A stretch of 64,000 nt of DNA from positions 1 to 64,000 of the forward strand of contig JAJEEE010000051.1 in assembly GCA_022821145.1 (NCBI GenBank), given 5' to 3'. The position numbers were made by a program, and so were the translations under genes. Source of the stretch: Acidobacteriota bacterium (GTDB lineage Bacteria > Acidobacteriota > Terriglobia > 20CM-2-55-15). Positions within the stretch are counted from its first letter, which is position 1. Each line of letters starts with the position of its first letter. The notes beneath the pieces were generated by a model that saw only the letters and a program-made list of their open reading frames with translations, did not search any database and was not told where the DNA came from. Positions 17,202-27,108 of the stretch are shown here, one piece after another.

Positions 17202-17262
17202 CGCGGCGCGCGTCGCCGATGCATAATTGTCGGTGAAAAATCGAAGATCAGGAGTTGACCCT

Positions 17263-17661
17263 ATGTACGGCAGACTGACGACGGTCGCGGCCCTCGCCGC
17301 CGCATGGATCCTGTCGGCGTGGCCCGCGTCGGCCCACCATTCCTTCGCCGCCGAGTTCTCCCGCGACCGGCCGGTGTCGCTGGAAGGGGAAGTCCTCAGG
17401 ATGGAGTGGGTCAACCCCCATTCCTGGCTCCACATCAACGTCACGCGAGAGGACGGCACGGTCGAGACGTGGATGATCGAGGGTGGATCGCCGTCCGTGC
17501 TGATGCGCCGCGGATGGAACCGGGATTCGCTTCCGCCAGGAACGCGGATCCGGGTCGAGGGATTCGGCGCCAAGGACGGCGCGCTGCGGGCGCAGTCGCG
17601 GGGGATCGAGTTCCCGGACGGCCGGACACTCGAGCTGGGCGGAACCCAGGCGCCCGACTAG
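17263..17661 (+). CDS. exported DUF6152 protein
   Basis: 132 aa. Signal peptide (MYGRLTTVAALAAAWILSAW, cut at ASA), after which the mature protein begins AHHSFAAEF, the DUF6152 hallmark. It then shows GEVLRMEWVNPHSWLHINV and WMIEGGSPSVLMRRGWNRDS, an OB-like small beta fold. AGGAG lies 8 nt before the ATG. Function is unknown. The HH pair and the conserved NPHS suggest metal or ligand binding. The same gene partner pattern (DUF6152 with GDTLVVET-type proteins) recurs at 38344-40705. Confidence 0.85.
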   Translation: MYGRLTTVAALAAAWILSAWPASAHHSFAAEFSRDRPVSLEGEVLRMEWVNPHSWLHINVTREDGTVETWMIEGGSPSVLMRRGWNRDSLPPGTRIRVEGFGAKDGALRAQSRGIEFPDGRTLELGGTQAPD

Positions 17662-17708
17662 GCCGCGGTCCGAACAGACGCGCGCGGCCGCGCCGCGCCG
17701 ACACCACC

Positions 17709-18545
17709 ATGCGTAGAATCGCCGTTTCGATCGCGGTCCTGGCCTGCGCGCCCGTTGCGCTGGCGGCCCAGCCGCCCGGCTGGAACGACCCGTTCCCTCC
17801 GCACCGGGTGATGGACAATCTCTATTACGTCGGCACGTCGATGCTGGCCAGCTTTCTGGTCGTCACCCCCGAGGGGCACATCCTGGTCAACGGCGGTTAC
17901 GAGTCGACCGTTCCGGTGATCCGCGCCGGCGTCGAGGAGCTGGGTTTCGAGTTCGAGGACATCCGGATGCTGCTCAGCGTCCACGCGCATCCCGACCACG
18001 CCGAGGCGGACGCGCTGATCAAGGAGCTGACCGGCGCGGACGTGGTGACGTCGCGGGCCGAGGCGCCCGCGCTCCGGGAGTTCCGTCCCGGCGGCAAGGA
18101 GCATCCCATCGACCGCATGGTCGAGGACGGCGACACGATCACGTTGGGCGGGACGACGCTCACGGCGCACCTGATGCCCGGACACACGAAGGGGTGCACG
18201 GCCTGGACCCTGGAGCTGGAGGAAGACGGCCGCACCTACCAGGGCCTGATCGAGTGCAGCCTGAACGGCCAGTTCCTGCAACTGGTCGGCAACGAGGACT
18301 ACCCCGAGATCGTCGAGGACTTCCAGGCGACGTACGCCCGGGCGCGCGCGCTGCCGGTGGACGTCTTCGTCAGCTCTCACGGCGTGTTCTACGGCCTGGA
18401 GGAGAAGTATGAGCGGCTGCAGGCGCGCGGGCCCGGGGATCCGAACCCGTTCGTCGATCCCGAGGGGTACCTGGCTCATGTGGACGAGTTCGAGGCCACT
18501 TTCAACAGGACGCTCGAGGAACAGCGAGCCGCGGCCGGCGACTGA
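17709..18545 (+). CDS. subclass B3-like metallo-beta-lactamase-fold protein
   Basis: 278 aa with a signal peptide of about 20 residues. The complete zinc motif is present: H92-x-H94-x-D96-H97 (VHAHPDHAEA), H159 (MPGHTKGCTAW) and H224 (VSSHGVFYG). The NLYYVGTSMLASFLVVTPEGHILVNGG start and GHTxGxTxW element are those of B3 enzymes. True B3 beta-lactamases hydrolyse carbapenems, but chromosomal environmental members often prefer other substrates. Resistance activity is possible, not shown. It follows DUF6152 by 47 nt in the same direction. Confidence 0.85.
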   Translation: MRRIAVSIAVLACAPVALAAQPPGWNDPFPPHRVMDNLYYVGTSMLASFLVVTPEGHILVNGGYESTVPVIRAGVEELGFEFEDIRMLLSVHAHPDHAEADALIKELTGADVVTSRAEAPALREFRPGGKEHPIDRMVEDGDTITLGGTTLTAHLMPGHTKGCTAWTLELEEDGRTYQGLIECSLNGQFLQLVGNEDYPEIVEDFQATYARARALPVDVFVSSHGVFYGLEEKYERLQARGPGDPNPFVDPEGYLAHVDEFEATFNRTLEEQRAAAGD

Positions 18546-18597
18546 ACACGGGAGATGTCGGGAATCCGAACCCCTGGAGCCACGGAGGTGGAGACAC

Positions 18598-19236
18598 ATG
18601 AAGTCGCTGATTTCCGTGCTTGTCGCTCTGGGCGTCTGTTCCGGCATTTTCGCCCACGGTCAGGGCCTCGGCGTCGGAATTAAAGCGGGCGGGAGTCTGG
18701 TCCAACGGAACGACGGCACCAAGCGGTTCGTGCTGGGCCCCTCTCTCGAATTCCCCTTGTCGTCCGCTCTGGCGGTCGAGGCCGCCGGACTTTTCAGGTG
18801 GGGCGAGGCCATTGGTCGGTGTTGCCTCGGGAGGGGCCCGATCATTCCAACGTATCCGTACTACGACACCGATCAGATAACGACGACCCGTCGAAGGTCA
18901 TGGGAGTTTCCGGTCGTGTTGAAGGCCTATTACCGCCAGCCTCGTTCCCCGGTGTTCGGACTCGTTGGATTGGCCGCCCGGCGCCGTAATGCCGAACATC
19001 ACCGTGAAACCAGTGTGGTTGTAGTCCGATACGGTGGGGTGGCAGAGGAACCTCGTGTAACGACGACGCGATCGTCCATGAGTGACTGGAGGGGCGGTGT
19101 CACCCTGGGAGGCGGTTTCGAGTTGTCCCTCGGGGCCCTCCGGTTACAGCCTCAAATTCGCCTCACCCGCTGGTTGAACGAGCCGCGGCGCCCGCTGACG
19201 TCGGACGCTTTGGTGGGGATCGACTTCGGGTCGTGA
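18598..19236 (+). CDS. exported outer-membrane beta-barrel-like protein
   Basis: 212 aa. A signal peptide (MKSLISVLVALGVCSGIFAH) precedes alternating-residue strands: GLGVGIKAGGSLV, RFVLGPSLEFPLSSALAVEAAGLF, WEFPVVLKAYYRQ, FGLVGLAARRR, GGVTLGGGFELSLGALRLQPQIRL and a terminal VGIDFGS. It looks like a small OmpA/OmpW-sized barrel. GGAGGTGGAG precedes the ATG. No specific family is recognised. Confidence 0.65.
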   Translation: MKSLISVLVALGVCSGIFAHGQGLGVGIKAGGSLVQRNDGTKRFVLGPSLEFPLSSALAVEAAGLFRWGEAIGRCCLGRGPIIPTYPYYDTDQITTTRRRSWEFPVVLKAYYRQPRSPVFGLVGLAARRRNAEHHRETSVVVVRYGGVAEEPRVTTTRSSMSDWRGGVTLGGGFELSLGALRLQPQIRLTRWLNEPRRPLTSDALVGIDFGS

Positions 19237-19283
19237 CAACGGCCCGCGTCGGCTCGAGTCACAGGGCAAGCCGGAGACTCGCC

Positions 19284-20582
19284 ATGGGATACATCGTGAC
19301 CGCGCGCCATCGATGCAATGCCGGCGCGTTCGTGCTGGCGTCCATGCTGATCGGTCTGACCGCCGCGCAGCCACTGAAGGCCGGGCAATTGGACGTTGGT
19401 CCGGTCCAGGTCCCCGGCGACGCCGAGTTGACGGACCCCATCGCCGTGCTCCAGCGCGCGATCGACAACGGAGAGGTCCACCTGGACTTCCACCCCGACC
19501 GCGGGTACATCGACGCGGTGATGTCGGCTCTGGACGTTCCCTTCGCCTCACAGACGCTGGTCTTTTCCAAGACCAGCTTCCAGGCCGACCTGATCTCGCC
19601 GGACAACCCGCGCGCGCTTTACTTCAACGACGACGTCTATGCCGCCTGGGTGCCCGGCGGCCGGGTTCTCGAGTTCGTGTCCATCGATCCCCGGTACGGC
19701 ACGCTGTTCTACACGATGGAGCAGACCCGGTCGGAGACGCCGCGATTCGAACGCGAAGGGGCGCGTTGCATCAATTGCCATCTGCCGACGCGCTCGGACG
19801 TGCCCATACCGCGGCTGACCATGATGTCGGTCGTTCCCAACGAAACGGGGGAGGCCCTGGGATCGAACATCCTCGTGACGACCGACCGCAGTCCGGTGGG
19901 ATTCCGGTGGGGCGGCTGGCTCGCGACCGGCGCGCGCGGCGACGCCCACCACATGGCCAATTTCGTTCTCGCCCGCAGCGGCAACGAGCGCGTGGACATC
20001 GACGCCGAGGCTCACCTCCGGAGCCTGGACACGGGACCGGCGGCATACCTGGCCGAGAACGGGAGCGACGTGGCGGCCCTGATGTTGCTGGCGCACCAGG
20101 CCGAAGTCCACAACCGGATCGGCGAGGCGGCCTTCACGGTGCGCGCTCTCGAGGCCGCAAGCCGCGGCGGCGTCCTCTCCGAGCGCGCGATCGAGCAAGT
20201 GGAGGAGGCCGTCGAGCCGCTGGTCCGCGAGATGCTGTTCGTCGACGCCGCCCCGCTGGAGGGGATCGGTTCCGCCGATTCGCCCTACGCCCGCGCGTTC
20301 GCCGCGCCCGGTCCGCGCGACGGCGCCGGGCGTTCGCTCCGCGACCTGGACCTGGAGACGCGGCTGCTCCGATACCCTCTGAGCTATCTCGTCTACACGG
20401 ACGCGTTCGATGAGCTTCCCGACCGCGCCCGGGACTACGTGTACGGCCGTTTTCTGGAAGTCCTCGAGGGCGAAGACGCCTCCGCGGCGTTCGCCCACCT
20501 CGGGGACGCGGACCGGGAGGCCGTTCTCGAGATCCTCATAGACACGAAACCGTCGTTCCGGGAGTGGCTCGCGTCGCGCTAG
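19284..20582 (+). CDS. exported c-type haem protein of unknown function
   Basis: 432 aa with an N-terminal signal peptide. One haem motif is present, C162-I-N-C165-H166 (ARCINCHLPTR), embedded in GTLFYTMEQT...RFEREGARCINCH. The C-terminal half is helical (AVFAL-type helices such as LMLLAHQAEVHNRIGEAAF), and IDTKPSFREWL closes the protein. The HDxHF-like start (VHLDFHPDRGYIDAVMSALD) resembles uncharacterised exported haem proteins near quinoproteins. ATG at 19284 is chosen over GTG at 19233 because the hydrophobic signal core follows it. Confidence 0.7.
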   Translation: MGYIVTARHRCNAGAFVLASMLIGLTAAQPLKAGQLDVGPVQVPGDAELTDPIAVLQRAIDNGEVHLDFHPDRGYIDAVMSALDVPFASQTLVFSKTSFQADLISPDNPRALYFNDDVYAAWVPGGRVLEFVSIDPRYGTLFYTMEQTRSETPRFEREGARCINCHLPTRSDVPIPRLTMMSVVPNETGEALGSNILVTTDRSPVGFRWGGWLATGARGDAHHMANFVLARSGNERVDIDAEAHLRSLDTGPAAYLAENGSDVAALMLLAHQAEVHNRIGEAAFTVRALEAASRGGVLSERAIEQVEEAVEPLVREMLFVDAAPLEGIGSADSPYARAFAAPGPRDGAGRSLRDLDLETRLLRYPLSYLVYTDAFDELPDRARDYVYGRFLEVLEGEDASAAFAHLGDADREAVLEILIDTKPSFREWLASR

Positions 20583-20691
20583 ACGGGGCCGCGGACGAGG
20601 GCGCGCCGCATTCCATGGAACCGATGGTGACGGATCGGTGTCCATCGAGTCGAAGGTAGTTGTCGGTTCGACCCGTGGAGGTGCACCCGGA

Positions 20692-22602
20692 ATGATCCGT
20701 CTCCTTTCCTGTACGCTGCTCCTGTTCCAGGCGCAAGGCGCCCCCCAGAACGCGCTGCCGACTCCGGACGCTCCGCGGGCGGCGGTCGAGGGCACGGTTG
20801 TGCGCCTGGGCGCCGGGACGCCCCTCCGCGGCGCGGAGGTCACGCTCCAGTCGGTGGAGGCCAGCACCGTGCTGTCGGCGGTGACGGACGCCGTCGGCCG
20901 TTTCGTCCTGACCGGCATCGCTCCGGGCGCCCACAGCTTGTCGGTCGACCGGCAGGGCTACGTCCGCGCCGAGTACGGCCAGCGCGCGCCGGATACGCCC
21001 GGCACGCCGCTCGTCCTGGCCGCGGGAGAAACGCGGGACGACGTCGTCGTGGCGATGACCCCCACCGGCGCCATCACCGGCCGTGTGCAGGACGCGTTCG
21101 GCGAGCCCGCGGTCAATGCGCGCGTCCAGGCGCTGCGTTTCGGTTACCGCGACGGGCAGCGTGTGCTTTCCGGCGCGGGCGCGACGGCGCTGACCAACGA
21201 TCTGGGAGAGTATCGTCTGTTCTGGCTGGAGCCGGGAGAATACGCCGTCAGCGTCACGCCGAGCCCGCCGGCCCGCACGGGCGTCATCGCCGTTCCGGAT
21301 GGGGTGGTCACGTTCGAATCGACGGGCGGGAGCGTCCGCGTCCAGGGTCGCGTTTCGCGAGGGGCCGTTCCCCCTCCGCCGGCCCCGCCGCCCCCACCGC
21401 CGCCACCGGGCCAACGGACCGCGCCGTTCGGGTTTCCCGGCGTCGTCCCGCTCTATTATCCGGGAACGACGGATCCCGCATCGGCGGCCCTCATCGAGTT
21501 GCGGCCGGGAACGGATTACCCCGGCGTGGATATGCGGCTCGTCGACACGCCGACGGTCACCGTCCGCGGGCGTGTGGTCGCCGGAGCCGGCATCGACGTT
21601 CGGAACGCCACCGTTCGCCTGGCGCGGCGCGCAACCGTCGGCGTCGGCAACCCGTCGTTCGGAATGGCTTCCGTCGACGATGACGGCGTTTTCGAGATCG
21701 TCGGCGTCGTTCCGGGTTCGTACGACTTGACGGCGGTTCAACTCGTTGTGGCATCGGACCGTGTCGTACGGTTGGGCGACGACGACGGCGACGGCGAGCC
21801 CGCAGTCGCGTTGGCCATCGAGGGTTTGATCACCGCCCTCGGCGCCGCGCGCGGCCGCGATGGAGAGCTGTTGGGCGGTTTGGGGGGAAGTGCAGGCGCG
21901 GAAGCCGGCGCCGAACCCCTGTTCGCCCGTATGCCGATCGAGATCGGATTCGCCGACGTCGACGGCGTCACGTTGACGCTGGCGCCCGGCTACGATCTCC
22001 AGGGGCGTTTTCTGGACGACGGCGCCGACCTGGATCTGTCGGCCGCCCGCGTCGAGCTCGAGGGGCGCCGCGTCGCGTACGGCATTCCGGTGCCGCCCGC
22101 CCGTCAGGGCGAGGACCAGACGTTCACGTTCGAGAACCTCCCGCCCAGCGACTACATCGTGCGAGTGAACGGGCTGCCCGAGAACGCGTACGTCGTCGAG
22201 GCCCGGCTCGGGTCGACGGACGTCCTGAACGGGGGGCTCGACCTCATCTCGGAACCGTCCGGCCGCCTCGACATTCGCGTCGCCGCCACCGGCGGTCGGC
22301 TCGACGTCGCCGTCGTGGACGCGGCCGGCGACCCCGCCGACGGACGGCGCGTCGTCCTGATTCCGAACCCGCCCCGGCGGCAGCGGTTCGACCTCTATCG
22401 CGCCGCTGTCAGCGACGACTCCGGCGCGGTGCGCTTCACGGGCGTCGCGCCCGGAGACTACAAGGTGTTCGCCTGGGAGCGCGTGGACACGGACGCCTGG
22501 CAGGACGCCGACTTCATCCGAATCTACGAGAACCAGGGCGCAACGGTCCGCGTCGAACCGCTCGGCTTCCAGAACGCGACGGTGCGGGTCATACCCGACT
22601 AG
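20692..22602 (+). CDS. exported carboxypeptidase-regulatory-like (Ig-like) repeat protein
   Basis: 636 aa. Signal peptide MIRLLSCTLLLFQAQ; a GGAGG site precedes the ATG. Several CarboxypepD_reg-like domains recur: VEGTVVRLGAGTPLRGAEVTL with DAVGRFVLTGIAPGAHSLSV, then GAITGRVQDAFGEPAVNARV with NDLGEYRLFWLEPGEYAVSV, and later VTVRGRVVAGAGIDVRNATV and GAVRFTGVAPGDYKVFAWE. A proline tract (about residues 227-240) links domains. These domains are binding or structural. A related protein lies at 31045-32760. Confidence 0.8.
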   Translation: MIRLLSCTLLLFQAQGAPQNALPTPDAPRAAVEGTVVRLGAGTPLRGAEVTLQSVEASTVLSAVTDAVGRFVLTGIAPGAHSLSVDRQGYVRAEYGQRAPDTPGTPLVLAAGETRDDVVVAMTPTGAITGRVQDAFGEPAVNARVQALRFGYRDGQRVLSGAGATALTNDLGEYRLFWLEPGEYAVSVTPSPPARTGVIAVPDGVVTFESTGGSVRVQGRVSRGAVPPPPAPPPPPPPPGQRTAPFGFPGVVPLYYPGTTDPASAALIELRPGTDYPGVDMRLVDTPTVTVRGRVVAGAGIDVRNATVRLARRATVGVGNPSFGMASVDDDGVFEIVGVVPGSYDLTAVQLVVASDRVVRLGDDDGDGEPAVALAIEGLITALGAARGRDGELLGGLGGSAGAEAGAEPLFARMPIEIGFADVDGVTLTLAPGYDLQGRFLDDGADLDLSAARVELEGRRVAYGIPVPPARQGEDQTFTFENLPPSDYIVRVNGLPENAYVVEARLGSTDVLNGGLDLISEPSGRLDIRVAATGGRLDVAVVDAAGDPADGRRVVLIPNPPRRQRFDLYRAAVSDDSGAVRFTGVAPGDYKVFAWERVDTDAWQDADFIRIYENQGATVRVEPLGFQNATVRVIPD

Positions 22603-22685
22603 AACGCGCTGTTCGCCGACTCCGCAGACCCGGGTTCCGGGTGGCTTGGATATACACTATCCGGAGTCGAACCTTGGAGGCTCGG

Positions 22686-24458
22686 ATGAAGACGCTCGCC
22701 CGGCATCTGGCCGTGGCTTTCCTCCTCGCCGCACCGGCTCCCGCCGAGGCCCAGACCCCGGCGTTCGCGCCCGTGACCGACGCGATGCTCCAGGACCCGG
22801 ACCCCGCCGACTGGCTGACGTGGCGCCGCACGCCGGACACCTGGGGGTACAGCCCGCTGGACCGGATCGACGACGCCAACGTTCACCGCCTGCAACTGGT
22901 CTGGGCGCGCGGCCTGGGCCCGGGAGACGTCCAGGAGGGAACGCCGCTGGTGCGGAGCGGGGTCCTGTTCATGCCGAGTCCCGACGACCTTATCCAGGCC
23001 ATTGACGCGGCGTCCGGCGACCTGATCTGGGAATACCGGCGGGAGTGGCCCGACGACATCCGCGACTTCATCCGCTTTCCGGGGATCAACCGAAACCTGG
23101 CGATCCACGACGACCTCATCATCGACACCAGCGGCGACGGCTACGTGTTCGCCCTCGACGCGTCCTCGGGCGAGCTGGTCTGGGAAACCGCGGTCGTGGA
23201 TTTCCGCGTCAACACCGTCCAGCAGAGCTCGGGACCCATCATCGCCGACGGGAAGGTGATCGCCGGGAGGAACTGCTATTCCGAGGGCGGACCGGAGGCC
23301 TGCGTCATCACGGCCCACGACGCCCGGACCGGCGAGGAAGTGTGGCGGACGTCGACGATCCCGCGGCCGGGCGAGCCGGGGGACGAGAGCTGGGGCGACG
23401 TGCCCTACGAGAACCGCTGGCACGTCGGCGCCTGGATGATTCCCAGCTTTGATCCGGAGTTCGGCCTGGTCTATTTCGGAACGTCGGTCACGTCACCGGC
23501 GGCCAAGTTCCTGATGGGGTCGAACGACGACAAATACCTGTACCACAACTCCACGCTGGCCCTGGACGTGGATACCGGCGAGATCGCCTGGTACTACCAG
23601 CACCTGGTCGACCACTGGGACCTGGACCATCCATTCGAACGCATGCTGATCGACACCGCGGTCGCCCCCGACGCCGACGCGGTGTCCTGGATCAACCCGG
23701 ACATCGAACCGGGCGAAATCCGCCGCGTCCTGACCGGCATCCCGGGCAAGACCGGCGTCATCTACACGCTCGACCGTGAGACGGGCGAGTTCCTCTGGGC
23801 GCGTCCGACCGTCACGCAGACGGTCGTCGACGACATCGACGGCGCCACCGGCGAGGTGCGCGTCAATCCCGAAATGCTCTTCACCGCGCCCGGCCAGCAG
23901 CGGCGCGTGTGCCCGACCGTCAACGGCGGCAAGCTCTGGCCCGCCGGCGCGTACAGCCCCGTGACCGGCGCCATGTACTTCCCGCTCCAGAACACGTGCA
24001 TGGACACGACTTCGCTCGAGCCGGAGCCGGTATTCTCGTTCCTGGACGACGGCGGCCGGCAAGCGTCCCGATACGGCATCCGGAACGAGACCATGATTGC
24101 GCCGGGGACCGACAACCTGGGAACCGTGCTGGCGGTCTCGGTCGAGACCGGCGAGACGCTCTGGCGCCATGACCAGCGCGCCGGCGTGACCTCGCTGCTG
24201 GCCACGGGCGGAAACCTGCTGTTCGGCGGCGACGCCAACGGCCGTTTCCGCGCCATGGACCCCGAGACGGGCGCCGTCCTTTGGGAAGTGAACCTCGGGT
24301 CGGCCGTGACGGGTTATCCCATCACGTTCGCCGTCGACGGACGGCAGTACGTGGCGGCGAGCACTGGGGCGTCCCTGCTGACCAACGGCCTGAACCGGCT
24401 GACGCCGGAGCTGAGCCCGGGGCAGGCCAACAACCTGTTCGTGTTCGCGCTGCCTTGA
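22686..24458 (+). CDS. PQQ-type quinoprotein beta-propeller (alcohol/sugar dehydrogenase-like)
   Basis: 590 aa; signal peptide of about 22 residues (cut at AEAQ). Propeller blades are marked by tryptophan-docking repeats: QAIDAASGDLIWEYRR, FALDASSGELVWETAV, ITAHDARTGEEVWRTS, TLDRETGEFLWARP and RAMDPETGAVLWEVNLG. VDHWDLDHPFE holds the Asp pair at the position equivalent to the catalytic/metal Asp of methanol dehydrogenases. The vicinal Cys-Cys of XoxF is absent, so the substrate class is unclear. The 3-prime end of this gene has a degenerate second copy at 28471-28530. Confidence 0.82.
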   Translation: MKTLARHLAVAFLLAAPAPAEAQTPAFAPVTDAMLQDPDPADWLTWRRTPDTWGYSPLDRIDDANVHRLQLVWARGLGPGDVQEGTPLVRSGVLFMPSPDDLIQAIDAASGDLIWEYRREWPDDIRDFIRFPGINRNLAIHDDLIIDTSGDGYVFALDASSGELVWETAVVDFRVNTVQQSSGPIIADGKVIAGRNCYSEGGPEACVITAHDARTGEEVWRTSTIPRPGEPGDESWGDVPYENRWHVGAWMIPSFDPEFGLVYFGTSVTSPAAKFLMGSNDDKYLYHNSTLALDVDTGEIAWYYQHLVDHWDLDHPFERMLIDTAVAPDADAVSWINPDIEPGEIRRVLTGIPGKTGVIYTLDRETGEFLWARPTVTQTVVDDIDGATGEVRVNPEMLFTAPGQQRRVCPTVNGGKLWPAGAYSPVTGAMYFPLQNTCMDTTSLEPEPVFSFLDDGGRQASRYGIRNETMIAPGTDNLGTVLAVSVETGETLWRHDQRAGVTSLLATGGNLLFGGDANGRFRAMDPETGAVLWEVNLGSAVTGYPITFAVDGRQYVAASTGASLLTNGLNRLTPELSPGQANNLFVFALP

Positions 24459-24510
24459 CACCCAACAGCCGTCCGCAAGCGTCCATGGTCATGCGCTATG
24501 GGCCATAAAC

Positions 24511-24597
24511 TACTGATCAGTAATAATTTATGATTCGTCGTCCCGGACTGAGCGGGTCGGGACGTGTGGCGGAATCCAGCCCAATCCCGCATATAAT
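24511..24597 (+). promoter_or_regulatory. operator-like palindrome and -10 box upstream of the P-type ATPase
   Basis: TACTGATCAGTA (24511-24522) is a perfect 12-bp palindrome in an A+T-rich patch within otherwise G+C-rich DNA. A TATAAT lies at 24592-24597, about 100 nt before the ATPase start, without a clear -35. The arrangement is compatible with a metal-responsive operator, but no regulator gene lies next to it. Confidence 0.4.
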
Positions 24598-24695
24598 AGG
24601 GGAATCTATGTTGTAGCCAAACCGGCCCCGACACCCTGCAGAACCAAGCGCCGGGGACTCCCTCCCGCTCTGACGCTTAAGGGATGTGAGACGCC

Positions 24696-26906
24696 ATGAG
24701 CATGCAACAGCACACGCACTCCCATCGAGGGCCTGACGACAGCGGCGAGAGCGGGAACCATGACACGGTTCCGGCCGGGCATGCAGGCGTGGTCTATACC
24801 TGCCCGATGCATCCGTCCGTGCGCCAGACGCAGCCGGGCTCCTGTCCGCTCTGCGGCATGGGGCTGGAGCCTGAGTCCGCTGCGATGGCCGAAGACGGCC
24901 CGAATCCCGAACTGGTGGATTTCACCCGGCGGTTCCGCGTCGGCGCCGTGTTGACGCTTCCGCTCCTGGTCCTCGCGATGGGACCCTTCGTGGGCCTGGG
25001 AGGCGTGCGCGAGGCGTTCGGCGAACGCGGAGCGCTTTGGATCGAGGTGCTGCTGGGCACGCCGGTGGTGCTGTGGTGCGGCCTGCCGTTCCTCGCGCGC
25101 GGCTGGACGTCGTTCCGCACGATGAGCCTCAACATGTTCTCCCTGATCGCGATGGGAGTGATGGCCGCCTGGCTCTACAGCATGGTGGCCGTGCTGGCGC
25201 CGGGCATCTTCCCCGACGGCTTTCGCAACGCGGAGGGCCATGTCGGGGTCTACTTCGAAGCGGCGGCCGTGATCGTGACGCTGGTGCTTCTGGGTCAGCT
25301 CATGGAACTGCGCGCCCGGCAGGGCACCGGCAAGGCGATCCGCGCCCTGCTCGACATGGAGGCCAAGGCCGCGCTCGTCGTCCGCGAGGACGGACGCGAG
25401 GAAGAGATCCCGCTCGACGACGTGCAACTCGGCGACCGGATACGTGTGCGGCCGGGTGCCAAGGTGCCGGTCGATGGCCTAGTCGCCGAAGGCCGCTCCT
25501 TCGTCGACGAGAGCATGATCACGGGTGAGCCGATACCCGTGGAGAAGACGCCGGGCGCTCCACTCACCGGCGCAACCATCAACGGCACCGGCAGCCTGAT
25601 CATGGAGGCGACGCGAGTCGGCGCCGGCACGGTGCTGAGCCAGATCGTCGAGATGGTCGAGAACGCGCAGCGGAGCCGGGCGCCCATCCAGCGTTACGCT
25701 GACCGGGTGGCGGGCCTGTTCGTGCCGGTCGTGATCCTGGTCGCGGCCTGCGCGTTCATCGTCTGGGCGATATGGGGTCCCGCACCCTCGCTCTCCTACG
25801 CGCTGCTGGCGGCAGTCGCGGTCCTGATCATCGCGTGTCCGTGCGCGCTGGGTCTCGCGACCCCCATGTCGATCATGACGGCGACGGGGCGCGGCGCTCA
25901 GATGGGGGTGCTCATCAAGAATGCCGAGTCCCTGGAGCGGTTCGAAACGGTCGACACTCTCATTGTCGACAAGACCGGGACTCTGACGAAGGGGGAGCCC
26001 GAGCTAGTGGGTGTAGTCCCCACAACCGGGCACGACGAGGCCACGGTCCTGAAGCTGGCCGCGACCCTGGAGAGGGGTTCCGAGCACCCGCTGGCCGAGG
26101 CAATCGTCCGGGGAGCCGAGAACCGTGGCGTCACGCTGGCCGAGGCGGCGGACTTCGAAGCGGTGACCGGCAAGGGGGTCAGGGGCACCGTCGACGGCAA
26201 GGCCGTCGCGATCGGCAACTTGAAGCTGGTGCAGGACCTCGGGCTGGAGGTCGAAGCACTGACCGGAACCGCCAACGACCGACGCGACGAGGGCGAGACG
26301 GTGATGTTCGTCACGCTCGACGGGAAGCTCGCCGGGATGGTCAGCGTGGCCGATCCGGTGAAGGACTCCACCCCCGGGGCGCTCGAAGCGCTTCATCGGC
26401 TCGGGTTTCGAATCATCATGGCCACCGGCGACAACGAGCGCACGGCAAGGGCGGTGGCGGCCCGTCTGGGCATCGACGATATCCGCGCCGACGTGCTGCC
26501 GGCGGACAAGGCCCGTATCATCAGGGAGCTGCAGGCGGAGGGCCGGAGAGTCGCGATGGCCGGCGACGGGGTCAATGACGCGCCCGCGCTCGCCCAGGCG
26601 GACATCGGGATCGCCATGGGCACCGGCGCGGACGTGGCCATTGAAAGCGCCGGCGTCACGCTGGTCAAGGGGAACCTCGACGGCATCGTCCGTGCCCGAA
26701 GGCTCGCGCGCGCCACCATGCGCAACATTCGCCAGAACCTGTTTTTCGCCCTGGCCTACAACGCCTCGGGCGTGCCGGTGGCGGCCGGGTTGCTCTTTCC
26801 TTTCTTCGGAATCCTGATTAGCCCCATGTTTGCGGCCTTCGCGATGACCGCATCGTCGATTTCGGTAGTCTTGAACTCTCTGCGCCTGCGCAACCTGCGT
26901 TCCTGA
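24696..26906 (+). CDS. CopB/SilP-type heavy-metal P1B ATPase
   Basis: 736 aa inner-membrane pump. The N terminus is His-rich (HTHSHRG) followed by a YHS-like metal-binding domain [23 protein letters not shown] (conserved CPMHP and CPLCGM). Ion-translocation CPC is at 381-383 ([13 protein letters not shown]). Phosphorylated D425 lies in [10 protein letters not shown], and [10 protein letters not shown] is the actuator loop. [12 protein letters not shown] and [20 protein letters not shown] form the ATP-binding and hinge motifs. Length and His-rich/YHS N terminus match copper/silver exporters of the CopB class. It is followed by a MITE-like element, not by other copper genes. Confidence 0.92.
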   Translation: MSMQQHTHSHRGPDDSGESGNHDTVPAGHAGVVYTCPMHPSVRQTQPGSCPLCGMGLEPESAAMAEDGPNPELVDFTRRFRVGAVLTLPLLVLAMGPFVGLGGVREAFGERGALWIEVLLGTPVVLWCGLPFLARGWTSFRTMSLNMFSLIAMGVMAAWLYSMVAVLAPGIFPDGFRNAEGHVGVYFEAAAVIVTLVLLGQLMELRARQGTGKAIRALLDMEAKAALVVREDGREEEIPLDDVQLGDRIRVRPGAKVPVDGLVAEGRSFVDESMITGEPIPVEKTPGAPLTGATINGTGSLIMEATRVGAGTVLSQIVEMVENAQRSRAPIQRYADRVAGLFVPVVILVAACAFIVWAIWGPAPSLSYALLAAVAVLIIACPCALGLATPMSIMTATGRGAQMGVLIKNAESLERFETVDTLIVDKTGTLTKGEPELVGVVPTTGHDEATVLKLAATLERGSEHPLAEAIVRGAENRGVTLAEAADFEAVTGKGVRGTVDGKAVAIGNLKLVQDLGLEVEALTGTANDRRDEGETVMFVTLDGKLAGMVSVADPVKDSTPGALEALHRLGFRIIMATGDNERTARAVAARLGIDDIRADVLPADKARIIRELQAEGRRVAMAGDGVNDAPALAQADIGIAMGTGADVAIESAGVTLVKGNLDGIVRARRLARATMRNIRQNLFFALAYNASGVPVAAGLLFPFFGILISPMFAAFAMTASSISVVLNSLRLRNLRS

Positions 26907-26945
26907 CTCCGAGCGCTGCGCTACGTGGAGGCGAGGCTGCCTTAG

Positions 26946-27104
26946 GAGCCGGTGGTGAAACCCCGCGTCGCACCGAGGCCGGTGAGGCATCCCGTCTGGC
27001 AAGGCGCGAGGAGGGAGCATATTCCCGATATGTGACCGACGAGCAACGCAGTCCAGACGGGATGCGTCGCCGGTCGAATGCAGCAGGGGTTTCACCACAG
27101 GTTC
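26946..27104. repeat. 159-bp MITE-like element forming one long hairpin
   Basis: Terminal inverted repeats of 19 nt (left 26946-26964, right 27086-27104) match at 17 positions and share GTGGTGAAACCCC. A second inner pair (around 26977-26999 and 27052-27074, sharing GCATCCCGTCTGG) matches at about 20 of 23. The whole element therefore folds back on itself. It is flanked on both sides by TTAG (26942-26945 and 27105-27108), a possible target-site duplication. It contains no coding frame. Confidence 0.65.
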
Positions 27105-27108
27105 TTAG

